NCBI GenBank assembly: GCA_016217675.1
Contig: JACRHC010000010.1
Span: 1 to 64,000, forward strand
DNA length: 64,000 nt
Source of the DNA: Nitrospirota bacterium
GTDB taxonomy: Bacteria; Nitrospirota; Thermodesulfovibrionia; Thermodesulfovibrionales; UBA6898
Direction of reading: 5' to 3'
Below the pieces are notes generated by a model, which did no database searches, was not told the origin of the DNA, and saw only the letters and a program-made list of their open reading frames with translations. Positions 44,030 through 50,395 of the stretch are shown here, in pieces. A program made the position numbers and the translations under genes. Position 1 is the first letter of the stretch; every line of letters begins with the position of its first letter.

Positions 44030-44290
44030 TTACGCGACTCGCAACGTCAACTCATCAATGCGGGACGTCCTGAGTTTTCCGACACTGACATATACAATAG
44101 CCTGCCCCTTTTCGTGATGGGCTTCCGCGAGTTCGATATTCTTTGCAGCAAGCTCCTTGTCATATTCCGGCAGCAGCACTATCATAGAGTTATCGGGAAT
44201 ACCTTCCTCAACTTCCGGATGTTCCAAAAGGTACAACTCAAACTCGGTGGAAAGCTGCTGATTCTTTTTGAATACCTCTTCTTTTGTCAT
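44030..44290 (-). CDS. DUF5647-like small protein
   Basis: An 86-residue acidic protein: MTKEEVFKKNQQLSTEFELY, then HPEVEEGIPDNSMIVLLPEYD, then AAKNIELAEAHHEKGQAIVYV. This order matches the DUF5647 family as I know it. It overlaps the upstream 104-residue gene by four bases (ATGA), a coupling typical of toxin-antitoxin pairs. The role is not established. It lies in a minus-strand string of such small genes. Confidence 0.7.
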   Translation of the reverse strand: MTKEEVFKKNQQLSTEFELYLLEHPEVEEGIPDNSMIVLLPEYDKELAAKNIELAEAHHEKGQAIVYVSVGKLRTSRIDELTLRVA

Positions 44291-44601
44291 GACTTCAACC
44301 TCCTCAAATACCTCTGTCTATACTTTTCCCAGTTTTCCTGAATGTCCTTATCAGCCATGGACAATGCCTCATTGAAGTCTGCCTCCCCGATCAGAATCTT
44401 GTCTTTGCTTCCATCCGGGTTCATCAGGTCCTTATGAGCAAATCCGTGGGCGTTATCATACCTTATCACAGGTGTCCATTTTCCCTCATGTAACATCTCG
44501 TATTGAACAACAAAACTGACAATACGATTATTTTCACTGACATGTTCATGCCTTTTTCTGTCCTCATCGGTAAGCATAAAAACATACGACTTCTTTTTCA
44601 T
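44287..44601 (-). CDS. Small protein paired with the DUF5647-like gene
   Basis: A 104-residue protein with FVVQYEMLHEGKWTPVIRYDNAHGFAHKDLMNPDGS and a helical C-terminus ending YRQRYLRRLKS. I do not assign it firmly; it resembles a conserved family found next to DUF5647 proteins. The HG-AH-D motif could be catalytic, as in small RNase toxins, but that is speculation. Its start overlaps the stop of the signal-peptide ORF upstream (ATGA) and its stop overlaps the DUF5647-like start, so it is coupled on both sides. Confidence 0.62.
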   Translation of the reverse strand: MKKKSYVFMLTDEDRKRHEHVSENNRIVSFVVQYEMLHEGKWTPVIRYDNAHGFAHKDLMNPDGSKDKILIGEADFNEALSMADKDIQENWEKYRQRYLRRLKS

Positions 44602-44759
44602 TTCGCAGCATCATAGATCGCAAACGTCATCGTCACACTCCCCGACACCGGCACCCCGTTTTTGTCATTCAGCTTCCCCTGCCCCGCCGGGAGGCCAAGA
44701 AGATCCAGGATGGGCAGAAGCAAAACAGCCAGAACCAAAACCATCAGAATCTTCTTCAT
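44598..44759 (-). CDS. 53-residue truncated secreted-protein remnant or leader
   Basis: The ATG at 44759 encodes a signal-peptide-like MKKILMVLVLAVLLLPILDL followed by GKLNDKNGVPVSGSVTMTFA and IYDAAK, then TGA. The second half matches the first beta-strands of larger surface proteins that begin in the same way, so this looks like a severely truncated gene. The stop overlaps the next ATG. A paralogous, more decayed copy lies at 43825-44017. It may still act as a translational leader for the pair behind it. Confidence 0.6.
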   Translation of the reverse strand: MKKILMVLVLAVLLLPILDLLGLPAGQGKLNDKNGVPVSGSVTMTFAIYDAAK

Positions 44760-44784
44760 CTATATTACCTCCACGAAATCATTT

Positions 44785-45039
44785 TCATGCCGCCTTGAAG
44801 TGCACCACCGACATTTCGGAGTGCAAAATCTCGACCTTGTCTAAAATATCCTCAATCTGTCCCGCCACACTGCTTTTGGTAAAGGCCTCTCCACAGTCAG
44901 CACAAACCTCTGCGGGAACATCTTTGATAATGATTATTTTCTCATCAATAAAAAAAGGCGCCGCTGTCTGGCCGTGTTGCAATCCGCCTCCGCAGACCGG
45001 ACACTTTTTCATTTTCTTATTTTCTTTTCTTCCAGCCAT
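44785..45039 (-). CDS. YgiT-type zinc-finger protein (antitoxin-like)
   Basis: From the ATG at 45039 (GAGGTGG upstream) the product has 84 residues: MAGRKENKKMKK, then CPVCGGGLQHG and a second pair CADCGEAF, then a C-terminal IEDILDKVEILHSEMSVVHF. This is the YgiT/MqsA N-terminal zinc-finger type, commonly an antitoxin paired with a DUF4258 toxin gene upstream. Here the gene upstream on the strand is DUF2283 and then a broken DUF4258-like gene, about 130 bases away across a repeat. It may therefore be an orphan. The longer frame to 45132 runs into repeat DNA. Confidence 0.78.
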   Translation of the reverse strand: MAGRKENKKMKKCPVCGGGLQHGQTAAPFFIDEKIIIIKDVPAEVCADCGEAFTKSSVAGQIEDILDKVEILHSEMSVVHFKAA

Positions 45040-45046
45040 CTTCCCA

Positions 45047-45150
45047 CCTCTCAGGCGTGGAGCCTGAAAACTAAGCCAGACCTCAAGGATTATCTTAACA
45101 GAGCCTATAGAAGACCGATTTCTATACGACAAGAAAAACAGCAGGGTTGA
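45047..45150. repeat. Dispersed repeat, rearranged copy
   Basis: CTCAGGCGTGGAGCCTGAAA and a CAAGGATTATCTT stretch, then ACAAGAAAAACAGCAGGGTT, match parts of the repeat at 43059-43165 but in a different order. Confidence 0.5.
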
Positions 45151-45166
45151 GGCTTCACAGAAAATA

Positions 45167-45385
45167 TCAGGCGGCTACTGTCCGCACATCTGAAGGAAGT
45201 CTGTTCAGGACAAGCTCTTTCAGCTGAACTTTCCTGCTTGCGTTATCAATGTCAATCCCCACCAGATTTCCGGTTTCGTCATAATCCAATACCACGCCCT
45301 CCGAAATCTCTCTGCTTTCAACGCTCCCCTTCTCTGAAAGATCTATGTACAAAGAATCAGTATCTTTGTAGTAGTTAAGTTTCAT
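45167..45385 (-). CDS. DUF2283 protein
   Basis: A 72-residue protein: MKLNYYKDTDSLYIDLSEKG, then SREISEGVVLDYDETGNLVG and IDIDNAS, the full DUF2283 signature. These small proteins usually sit behind a DUF4258-like gene, with which this one shares a four-base ATGA overlap, and are suspected antitoxins. Its partner here is split by a MITE, so this gene may lack a functional partner or be poorly translated. Confidence 0.85.
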   Translation of the reverse strand: MKLNYYKDTDSLYIDLSEKGSVESREISEGVVLDYDETGNLVGIDIDNASRKVQLKELVLNRLPSDVRTVAA

Positions 45386-45761
45386 GGCTTAAACCTCCTG
45401 TCCGGAAATGCATTATGAATTGTCCTCTTGTCAGCGAGGGTAATGACTCTGAGTATGCGGCCATCGAGCTCGTCAACAATTCCCCAAAACCGAAATCTAT
45501 TACCCTCCTGAGCTTCAACTTTCAAAGGATTGCCAATCACCCGGATACAGCACTCCTTTTTAAGATAGGCTCGTTTTCTAAGCACCTCTCTTTCAAAATA
45601 CTCAGTAAAGAGCCTGTTGCGCAAATGTCGTTTATGCTTCGACAAGCTCAGCATGAACGGTAAATAATTCAATGTTTTCAACACATGCTCCGTTCGCCCT
45701 GAGCATGTCGAAGGGCAAATTTCAGGTTTGTGCAACAGGCTCTAAACCCATATTCATCCAT
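45382..45761 (-). pseudogene. DUF4258-like gene split by a MITE
   Basis: The original start is the ATG at 45761: MDEYGF, then the MITE (45610-45742), then TEYFEREVLRKRAYL and FRFWGIVDELDGRILRVITL, ending HNAFPDRRFKP. Removing the element and one TTTA copy joins the two parts in frame. The native protein would have about 80 residues, as expected for small DUF4258-like/toxin-type proteins paired with DUF2283. As it stands, only starts within the MITE (a TTG at 45735 or an ATG further in) could express the distal part, with a foreign N-terminus rich in LSLSKH. Confidence 0.85.
45610..45742. mobile_element. 133-bp MITE with 4-bp target duplication
   Basis: Terminal inverted repeats GAGCCTGTTGCGCAAA (left) and the complement of TTTGTGCAACAGGCTC (right) differ at one position. 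A second, inner inverted pair (CTTCGACAAGCTCAGCATGA against GCCCTGAGCATGTCGAAGGG) lies inside. TAAA is duplicated at 45606-45609 and 45743-45746. There is no room for a transposase. The inner sequence matches the repeat that commonly appears as LSLSKH-type translations in environmental genomes. Confidence 0.9.
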
Positions 45762-45877
45762 TTCTATGTTTATTATATATCATTTAATCTGTTATGTAAG
45801 GCAATTGAGCGACAAAAAGTGGGATTGGTCAGAGAATATGGCCTCCGGATTAGGCTCTTATGTGATATAATCAATTC

Positions 45878-46102
45878 ATGAATACTGCCATAAGAGAAAT
45901 TGAGGACATCAGAGGAATGCTTACGCTGCTCTCCGAACCCGCGCTTCAGGAGACGAGAGACTTCGTCCAATTTCTTCTTGAAAAACAGAAAAAGCGCAAG
46001 GCATTTGTCGATCGCGTGCTGAAAGCTGAAAAAGAAACGCCGATCCGCTACAGATCCGTCGATGATGCGGTAAAGGCTATATTTGATGAAGCGGACAATT
46101 GA
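45878..46102 (+). CDS. Antitoxin-like small protein
   Basis: A 74-residue protein with a helical N-terminal half (MNTAIREIEDIRGMLTLLSE, LQETRDFVQFLLEKQ) and a C-terminal region RSVDDAVKAIFDEADN, the layout of small helix-rich antitoxins placed before RelE/ParE toxins. The downstream toxin starts within its last codons. An extended -10 TGATATAAT ends at 45871, six bases before the ATG, so the message would be nearly leaderless. It is divergent from the DUF4258-like module. Confidence 0.72.
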   Translation: MNTAIREIEDIRGMLTLLSEPALQETRDFVQFLLEKQKKRKAFVDRVLKAEKETPIRYRSVDDAVKAIFDEADN

Positions 46103-46353
46103 ATATGCGCCGGCATATCTAAAAAAAGCAAAAAAGATAGCAAGCAAAAATCCTCTACTCAGGAAACCTTACGCAGAAACCCTCAACAGGCTCATCGACG
46201 ATCCCTTTGACACGATTTTGCACACCCATCCTCTTGTCGGAAATCTCAAGGGGAGATATGCCTACTCCCTGACATATGAGCTGAGGATTGTTCAGGTTAC
46301 ATAACGACATAGTGCATCTCCTCGATATTGGTCCTCATGACGAGGTCTACTGA
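46086..46353 (+). pseudogene. RelE/ParE-type toxin broken by a frameshift near its end
   Basis: From the ATG at 46086: MKRTIEYAPAYLKKAKKIAS, then PLVGNLKGRYAYSLTYELRIVQV. The frame then stops at 46302-46304. In the next frame HNDIVHLLDIGPHDEVY runs to a TGA at 46351-46353, the usual RelE/ParE C-terminus. One extra base around GTTACATAACGAC explains it. Loss of the C-terminal strand normally inactivates such RNases. The gene overlaps the antitoxin end by 17 bases. Confidence 0.82.
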
Positions 46354-46354
46354 C

Positions 46355-46549
46355 CTATGTCGTGGCGTATGGCTTGCCTGCGTCCCCTGCCTTCAATCTT
46401 TCCCATCTTTTCAGCTTCTCCTGCGATACTGCAAGCCCGATAAAATTATTGGCCTCCTCCAGCCAGTCGAGTTTATCCTCAGCAGGCAGGTCCTTAAACT
46501 CCCTAATCTTGTCAGGTGTGAGCCTAAAGCTATATCCGACAGACTTCAT
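46355..46549 (-). CDS. Small partner of a nucleotidyltransferase toxin-like gene
   Basis: A 64-residue protein (MKSVGYSFRLTPDKIREFKD, LPAEDKLDWLEEANNFIGLA, LKRWERLKAGDAG). Similar short proteins with a KIREF...LEWLEEAN core are often found directly after DUF6036/AbiEii-like nucleotidyltransferases, with an ATGA overlap as here, and behave like a toxin-antitoxin partner. A copy of its 3' end is found at 43162-43217. Confidence 0.7.
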   Translation of the reverse strand: MKSVGYSFRLTPDKIREFKDLPAEDKLDWLEEANNFIGLAVSQEKLKRWERLKAGDAGKPYATT

Positions 46550-47046
46550 TCTTGGCCGCCCCCCATGCTCTCAAGGTCATTAAGCATTGCTATGTCAGCA
46601 ATATCCTGCGCCCTGGCTGAAACTGTTTTTAGCGCCTTAAGATGCCTGATCGAAATCACCGGTATGGAAATGTCCTTTACAGGGATCTGCACAAGTTCCT
46701 TTTCGATTTCTTCATAGGGTATGTACTCTTCGATAAAGACATCTATCTGCTGAATCTGCTTTGGGGGGTGAAAGAAGGTGAAGACCTTCATCCCTTTTTC
46801 CCGCTTCCACTCTTCCCTGTTCTTCGCGCTGATAAAATCTTCCGGCTGCACAGGCACTCGTGGTCTGAATCCAAGCTCCTTTATGCAGTCTATGAATTTT
46901 GTGAGATTCTCTTCTTTCATATCGAGAATCAGATCGAGGTCGGCAGTCAGTCTGACAATACCATGAAGTACAAGCGCAACCCCGCCCGCCACTGCATAGC
47001 GAATCTTCTGTTCACCCAGCTTTCTGAATACCTCTTCGTAGAACAT
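46546..47046 (-). CDS. Nucleotidyltransferase-fold protein (AbiEii/DUF6036-like)
   Basis: A 166-residue protein. IRYAVAGGVALVLHGIVRLT followed by ADLDLIL gives the GG...DxD core of a minimal nucleotidyltransferase. A long loop with FTFFHPPKQIQQIDVFIEEY supplies a possible third acidic residue, and a helical C-terminus ends ARAQDIADIAMLNDLE. The fold and the four-base overlap with a small partner gene match abortive-infection or MenT/AbiEii-like toxin modules. Unlike several neighbours, it appears intact. Target unknown. Confidence 0.75.
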   Translation of the reverse strand: MFYEEVFRKLGEQKIRYAVAGGVALVLHGIVRLTADLDLILDMKEENLTKFIDCIKELGFRPRVPVQPEDFISAKNREEWKREKGMKVFTFFHPPKQIQQIDVFIEEYIPYEEIEKELVQIPVKDISIPVISIRHLKALKTVSARAQDIADIAMLNDLESMGGGQE

Positions 47047-47458
47047 GGTTGGGTTACGGGCTCTCCTTGCCCCATTCGCCCCACTTAGGAGAGGGGGAAG
47101 GGGGCGTTATGTTGACTAAAAGGCGTTTGCTATCCATTTGATCTTACCTATTCTGTGAAAGAATATACAGAACTGCCCGTGTTTGCAAAAAAATCAGCAC
47201 GTTTACGTAACCCTTCAGTTATAAGGGGTAATCCTCCTCCCCTTTCCAAGGGGAGGTCGGGTGGGGTATTGGAAAATGAACCAAAACCTCCCCATACCCC
47301 TCCTTGGTAAGGAGGGGATATTGAATCTGTCCACTCATAACTGAATGGTTACACGTTTTCCACCCCGGCCTGCTTAAAGCACCTACTTCTGGTTCGGCCA
47401 CCCCTCCTGAAATCAGGCGGGGAGCCGGAGAACTGCTCCCAGACCTCAAGACTGAACC
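47047..47458. other. Repeat-rich intergenic region
   Basis: Holds a G/C-rich inverted stretch near 47060-47105, one complete MITE (47207-47352) and the second copy of the dispersed repeat that the MITE splits. No gene was seen. Confidence 0.7.
47207..47352. mobile_element. 146-bp MITE-like element inside a dispersed repeat
   Basis: Ends GTAACCCTTCAGTTATAAG (left) and CTCATAACTGAATGGTTAC (right) are inverted with 17 of 19 matches. ACGTTT stands on both sides (47200-47205 and 47353-47358) as a likely target duplication. Two G/C hairpins fill the centre. The flanks rejoin into the repeat seen uninterrupted at 43059-43165. The related copy at 34481-34663 shares the GTAACCATTCAGTTA end. Confidence 0.78.
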
Positions 47459-47465
47459 TTATTCG
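47353..47465. repeat. Dispersed repeat, copy 2 (right part)
   Basis: CACCCCGGCCTG, CTCCTGAAATCAGGCGGGGA and CCTTATTCG match copy 1 at 43059-43165. The left part lies at 47184-47206, beyond the MITE. It reaches into the end of the methyltransferase gene. Confidence 0.6.
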
Positions 47466-48634
47466 AGGCTTTTGCCCTTCCTGCTGCCGCCATAGAGCTG
47501 ATATTCAAGCAAGCGGCATTCGATCGGCCCATTGAAAAAAAGCATCTTTCTGCTGGATCTGAGACCTATCTTTTTGGCCAACTCCTGATTGCCGGTCAGC
47601 ACATACCCCGTGTACCCCCGGCATTTCTGTTTCAGAAAGTCCCCTATGCCTCCATAAACCTTCTCAAGCTCTGCTGCCTTGCCGAGACGTTCCCCATATT
47701 CAGGGTTCATCACCACAACGCCTTGGCCTTCGGGGACCTCTGTTTCAGCAAAATCACTCACCTTGAATTCGATAAAATGCTCCACACCTGCTGTCAGCGC
47801 ATTTTTCTGAGCTGCATCGACAGCCTCTTCACTGATATCAGATGCAATGATCCTGTTCTTCAGGCCCTTCTTCACTTCAGCCTTGGCATTGCTTCTCAAC
47901 TCTTCCCAGGCATCAGCATCATAGTCATTGAGGTGCATAAACCCGAAGTTATTTCTCAGAATACCTGCTGGCCTGTTCAGCCCAGCGAGCGCAGCTTCAA
48001 TAGCAAGCGTGCCGCTCCCGCACATGGGATTAACAAATGTGCCGCTGTCATTCCAGCCTGATGCCTTAACGATAGCGGCCGCAAGCGTCTCCTGCAGAGG
48101 GGCCTGATACGGGATCTTGCGGTATCCTCTTTTTGAGAGCGGCTCGCCTGAGGTATCGATATATATACGACAGTCCTCACCCTGCCAATGGAGATGAAAC
48201 ACAGCCCGGTTGCGTTCCGGTCCTGAGTCAGGCCGTTTACCAAATTTTTTCATAAAACGATCAACAACAGCGTCTTTGCACTTCTGGCTTGCATAGCGCG
48301 TGTTGTCTATGGTGGGTGTATCAACCGTTGAGGTTATGCTGAAGTACCCGTTCAGGCGGATGATCTCCTCCCAGGGAATGGCATGGATTTTCCGGTAGAG
48401 CTCTTCGGGATTTTCTGCGGTGAACCCGGCAACAAGGAAAAGCACTCTGAGTCCTGTTCTCAGACGAAGATTGAGGTCCATGGCATCATTCATAGCACCT
48501 TCGGTCTCTATGCCGGCCTGTGTTTTGAAAAAAATGGGAAAACCTAACTGCCCCACTTCCTGCTCAAGATAAGGGTCTATGCCTCTGCCGCAGGTAATGA
48601 ATATCCTGTTTTTTTTCATGCGGCTGTCAGACAT
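47459..48634 (-). CDS. THUMP-domain SAM-dependent RNA methyltransferase (RlmL-like)
   Basis: A 391-residue protein. The first ~60 residues (FITCGRGIDPYLEQEVGQLG) and a THUMP region (to about 165) precede a Rossmann methyltransferase with QAPLQETLAAAIVKASGW, FVNPMCGSGTLAIEAAL (AdoMet loop) and the catalytic NPEYGERLG near residue 310. This corresponds to the N-terminal half of RlmL, which makes m2G in 23S rRNA; standalone forms are common outside gammaproteobacteria. NPEY replaces the common NPPY. A start at 48619 (MKKNRIF) is equally possible. It overlaps the LOG gene by a few bases. The last codons lie in the dispersed repeat. Confidence 0.85.
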   Translation of the reverse strand: MSDSRMKKNRIFITCGRGIDPYLEQEVGQLGFPIFFKTQAGIETEGAMNDAMDLNLRLRTGLRVLFLVAGFTAENPEELYRKIHAIPWEEIIRLNGYFSITSTVDTPTIDNTRYASQKCKDAVVDRFMKKFGKRPDSGPERNRAVFHLHWQGEDCRIYIDTSGEPLSKRGYRKIPYQAPLQETLAAAIVKASGWNDSGTFVNPMCGSGTLAIEAALAGLNRPAGILRNNFGFMHLNDYDADAWEELRSNAKAEVKKGLKNRIIASDISEEAVDAAQKNALTAGVEHFIEFKVSDFAETEVPEGQGVVVMNPEYGERLGKAAELEKVYGGIGDFLKQKCRGYTGYVLTGNQELAKKIGLRSSRKMLFFNGPIECRLLEYQLYGGSRKGKSLE

Positions 48635-49316
48635 ACCGGTTTCCGGGCCGCTTCTTTGTCTTCATCTTCGGCCTGATATCAGCAAAAACCCTGAAATGCT
48701 CATTGATCAGGAACCTCACCTCCTCAGGCTTATCAACCAGAGAAAAGAGGGCGAAGTCCTCTCTTTCGATCGTACCCTGTGCAATGAGTGTTTTTTTCAT
48801 CCAATCGATCAATCCTTCCCAATATTCAGAGCCATAGAGAATGATCGGAAAGGACTTGATGCGCTTAGTCTGCACCAGAGTGAGTGCCTCGAAAAGCTCA
48901 TCCATAGTACCGAATCCACCGGGAAAAATAATGTACGCAATAGCATATTTGATAAACATCAGCTTTCTGATAAAAAAATAACGGAATGAGAGACTGACAT
49001 CCTGATATTTGTTCGGAACCTGCTCACTCGGTATTTCTATGTTCAGCCCCACAGAATGGGCCTTCCCCTTCTTTGCCCCCTTGTTGGCGCCTTCCATAAT
49101 GCCCGGGCCGCCACCCGTGATGATCGCAAAGCCGTCATCTGCCAGTTTTCTTGCCACGGTCACGGCATCGTCGTAATATTTATTGCCGGGTTTCAGCCGC
49201 GCGCTGCCGAATATTGTGACCGCAGGGCCGAGGTCATTGAGTGTCTCGAACCCTTCTACAAGTTCTGACTGTATTCTGAATACGCGCCATGTTTCTGATG
49301 TTTTGAGGTCTTCCAT
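48627..49316 (-). CDS. LOG-family nucleotide 5'-monophosphate phosphoribohydrolase
   Basis: A 229-residue Rossmann-fold protein with the paired family motifs ITGGGPGIMEGANKGA and IIFPGGFGTMDELFEALTL. The LOG family cleaves cytokinin-type nucleotides or AMP/GMP to the free base; many members are mis-named lysine decarboxylases. It is cytoplasmic. It lies 17 bases downstream of the DRTGG/P-loop gene and overlaps the methyltransferase start, within a minus-strand string. The bacterial substrate is not known. Confidence 0.88.
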   Translation of the reverse strand: MEDLKTSETWRVFRIQSELVEGFETLNDLGPAVTIFGSARLKPGNKYYDDAVTVARKLADDGFAIITGGGPGIMEGANKGAKKGKAHSVGLNIEIPSEQVPNKYQDVSLSFRYFFIRKLMFIKYAIAYIIFPGGFGTMDELFEALTLVQTKRIKSFPIILYGSEYWEGLIDWMKKTLIAQGTIEREDFALFSLVDKPEEVRFLINEHFRVFADIRPKMKTKKRPGNRYV

Positions 49317-49333
49317 ATTTCTCTATTCCCCTT

Positions 49334-50395
49334 TTATACGAGTTTCAGTTCCTTCAGCAGCCTAACAAGATCGAATTCCCGCACAATGATCTCTTTTGTC
49401 TTCTGCACCTTCTTCTGCTCCCTGATACTGATCTTGCCCATCACTGATTCGATCTTCTGCACGGTCGCAAATGTGTCTTCATGCACAGAAATGATCGGTG
49501 TTTTGGTCATTTTTGCCTTACCGATGATTACGTCGTTCGTATAGAGACCGCCGGTCAGGATAATACATCTCGTTGATGTTTCAAGTGCAGCAAGCTGAAT
49601 ATCCGAGCGATGAGCGCCGGTAATAACAGCCTTGTTCGGTGTTCTCCGGAAATATTTCAGTGCGCTGTCAACATCCATTGCCCCGATCGAGAAGGATTCG
49701 ATGAACTCATCCAACCCCTCTTCGCAGCAGAGCACCTTGCCGCCAAGAATCTCGTTCAGCTGCCGCACAGTAATCGCATCAAGCAGCCTGTCCAGGGGGA
49801 GAGCTGCAAAAATCGCAATACCTTTTTTCTCCAGGAAAGGGCGGACAAAATTCTTTACATGGTCATGGACCCCCTGAGGCACTTTATTGATCACAGCACC
49901 CAGGAAATCGGAACCGAGCAGTTCCTTTGCACCGACAATTGCATCGATGGAACTGTCGCCGTTCCACGGCTCAACGATAAGCGTTTTCGCCTTAAAATGG
50001 CGGATCAGCTTCAGACCATCGATACCGAAGGTCGCTCCTTCATAGAGATCGGCAGCACCATTGACCAGTACAAGATCTTTATTCGCTAAAGAAGAGACCG
50101 CCCTATTGATATCATCGAACTTATCCGAGGGCTTACCCTTAAGAAGGTTGCTTTGAAGTTCATAGGTCACGACAAAGGGAGAGACAACCTCTGGAGGCTC
50201 ACTGATATCGAGCGCCTTTCTCAGGAACTCGGCGTCAGCATCGACAATCCTGCCATCCTGTTTCAGGGGGATCTTTCCGTACGGCTTTATATAGCCAATC
50301 GAAAGACCCTTTTCCTTTAACATAAGGCCAAGGCCGAGCGTGATCAGGCTCTTGCCCGAAAACCCCGCAGTGGATGCTATATACAGGTAGTGCAT
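49334..50395 (-). CDS. P-loop/DRTGG-domain protein (phosphotransacetylase-regulatory type)
   Basis: A 353-residue protein. Residues 1-200 are a dethiobiotin-synthetase-like P-loop domain (YIASTAGFSGKSLITLGLGL). Residues about 205-320 are a DRTGG domain (LLDAITVRQLNEILGGKV, KAVITGAHRSDIQLAAL), followed by a helical tail. This corresponds to the N-terminal regulatory half of long phosphotransacetylases, without the Pta catalytic domain. It lies immediately behind the ADP-forming acetate-CoA ligase (the stop adjoins this ATG), which suggests a sensing or regulatory role in acetyl-CoA/acetate interconversion. Confidence 0.82.
   Translation of the reverse strand: MHYLYIASTAGFSGKSLITLGLGLMLKEKGLSIGYIKPYGKIPLKQDGRIVDADAEFLRKALDISEPPEVVSPFVVTYELQSNLLKGKPSDKFDDINRAVSSLANKDLVLVNGAADLYEGATFGIDGLKLIRHFKAKTLIVEPWNGDSSIDAIVGAKELLGSDFLGAVINKVPQGVHDHVKNFVRPFLEKKGIAIFAALPLDRLLDAITVRQLNEILGGKVLCCEEGLDEFIESFSIGAMDVDSALKYFRRTPNKAVITGAHRSDIQLAALETSTRCIILTGGLYTNDVIIGKAKMTKTPIISVHEDTFATVQKIESVMGKISIREQKKVQKTKEIIVREFDLVRLLKELKLV

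Noticed and set aside
43059-47465. Integron cassette array with attC sites
   Set aside because: Cassette-like small modules and repeats are present, but no RYYYAAC/GTTRRRY core pairs or integrase were found and the genes face both ways.
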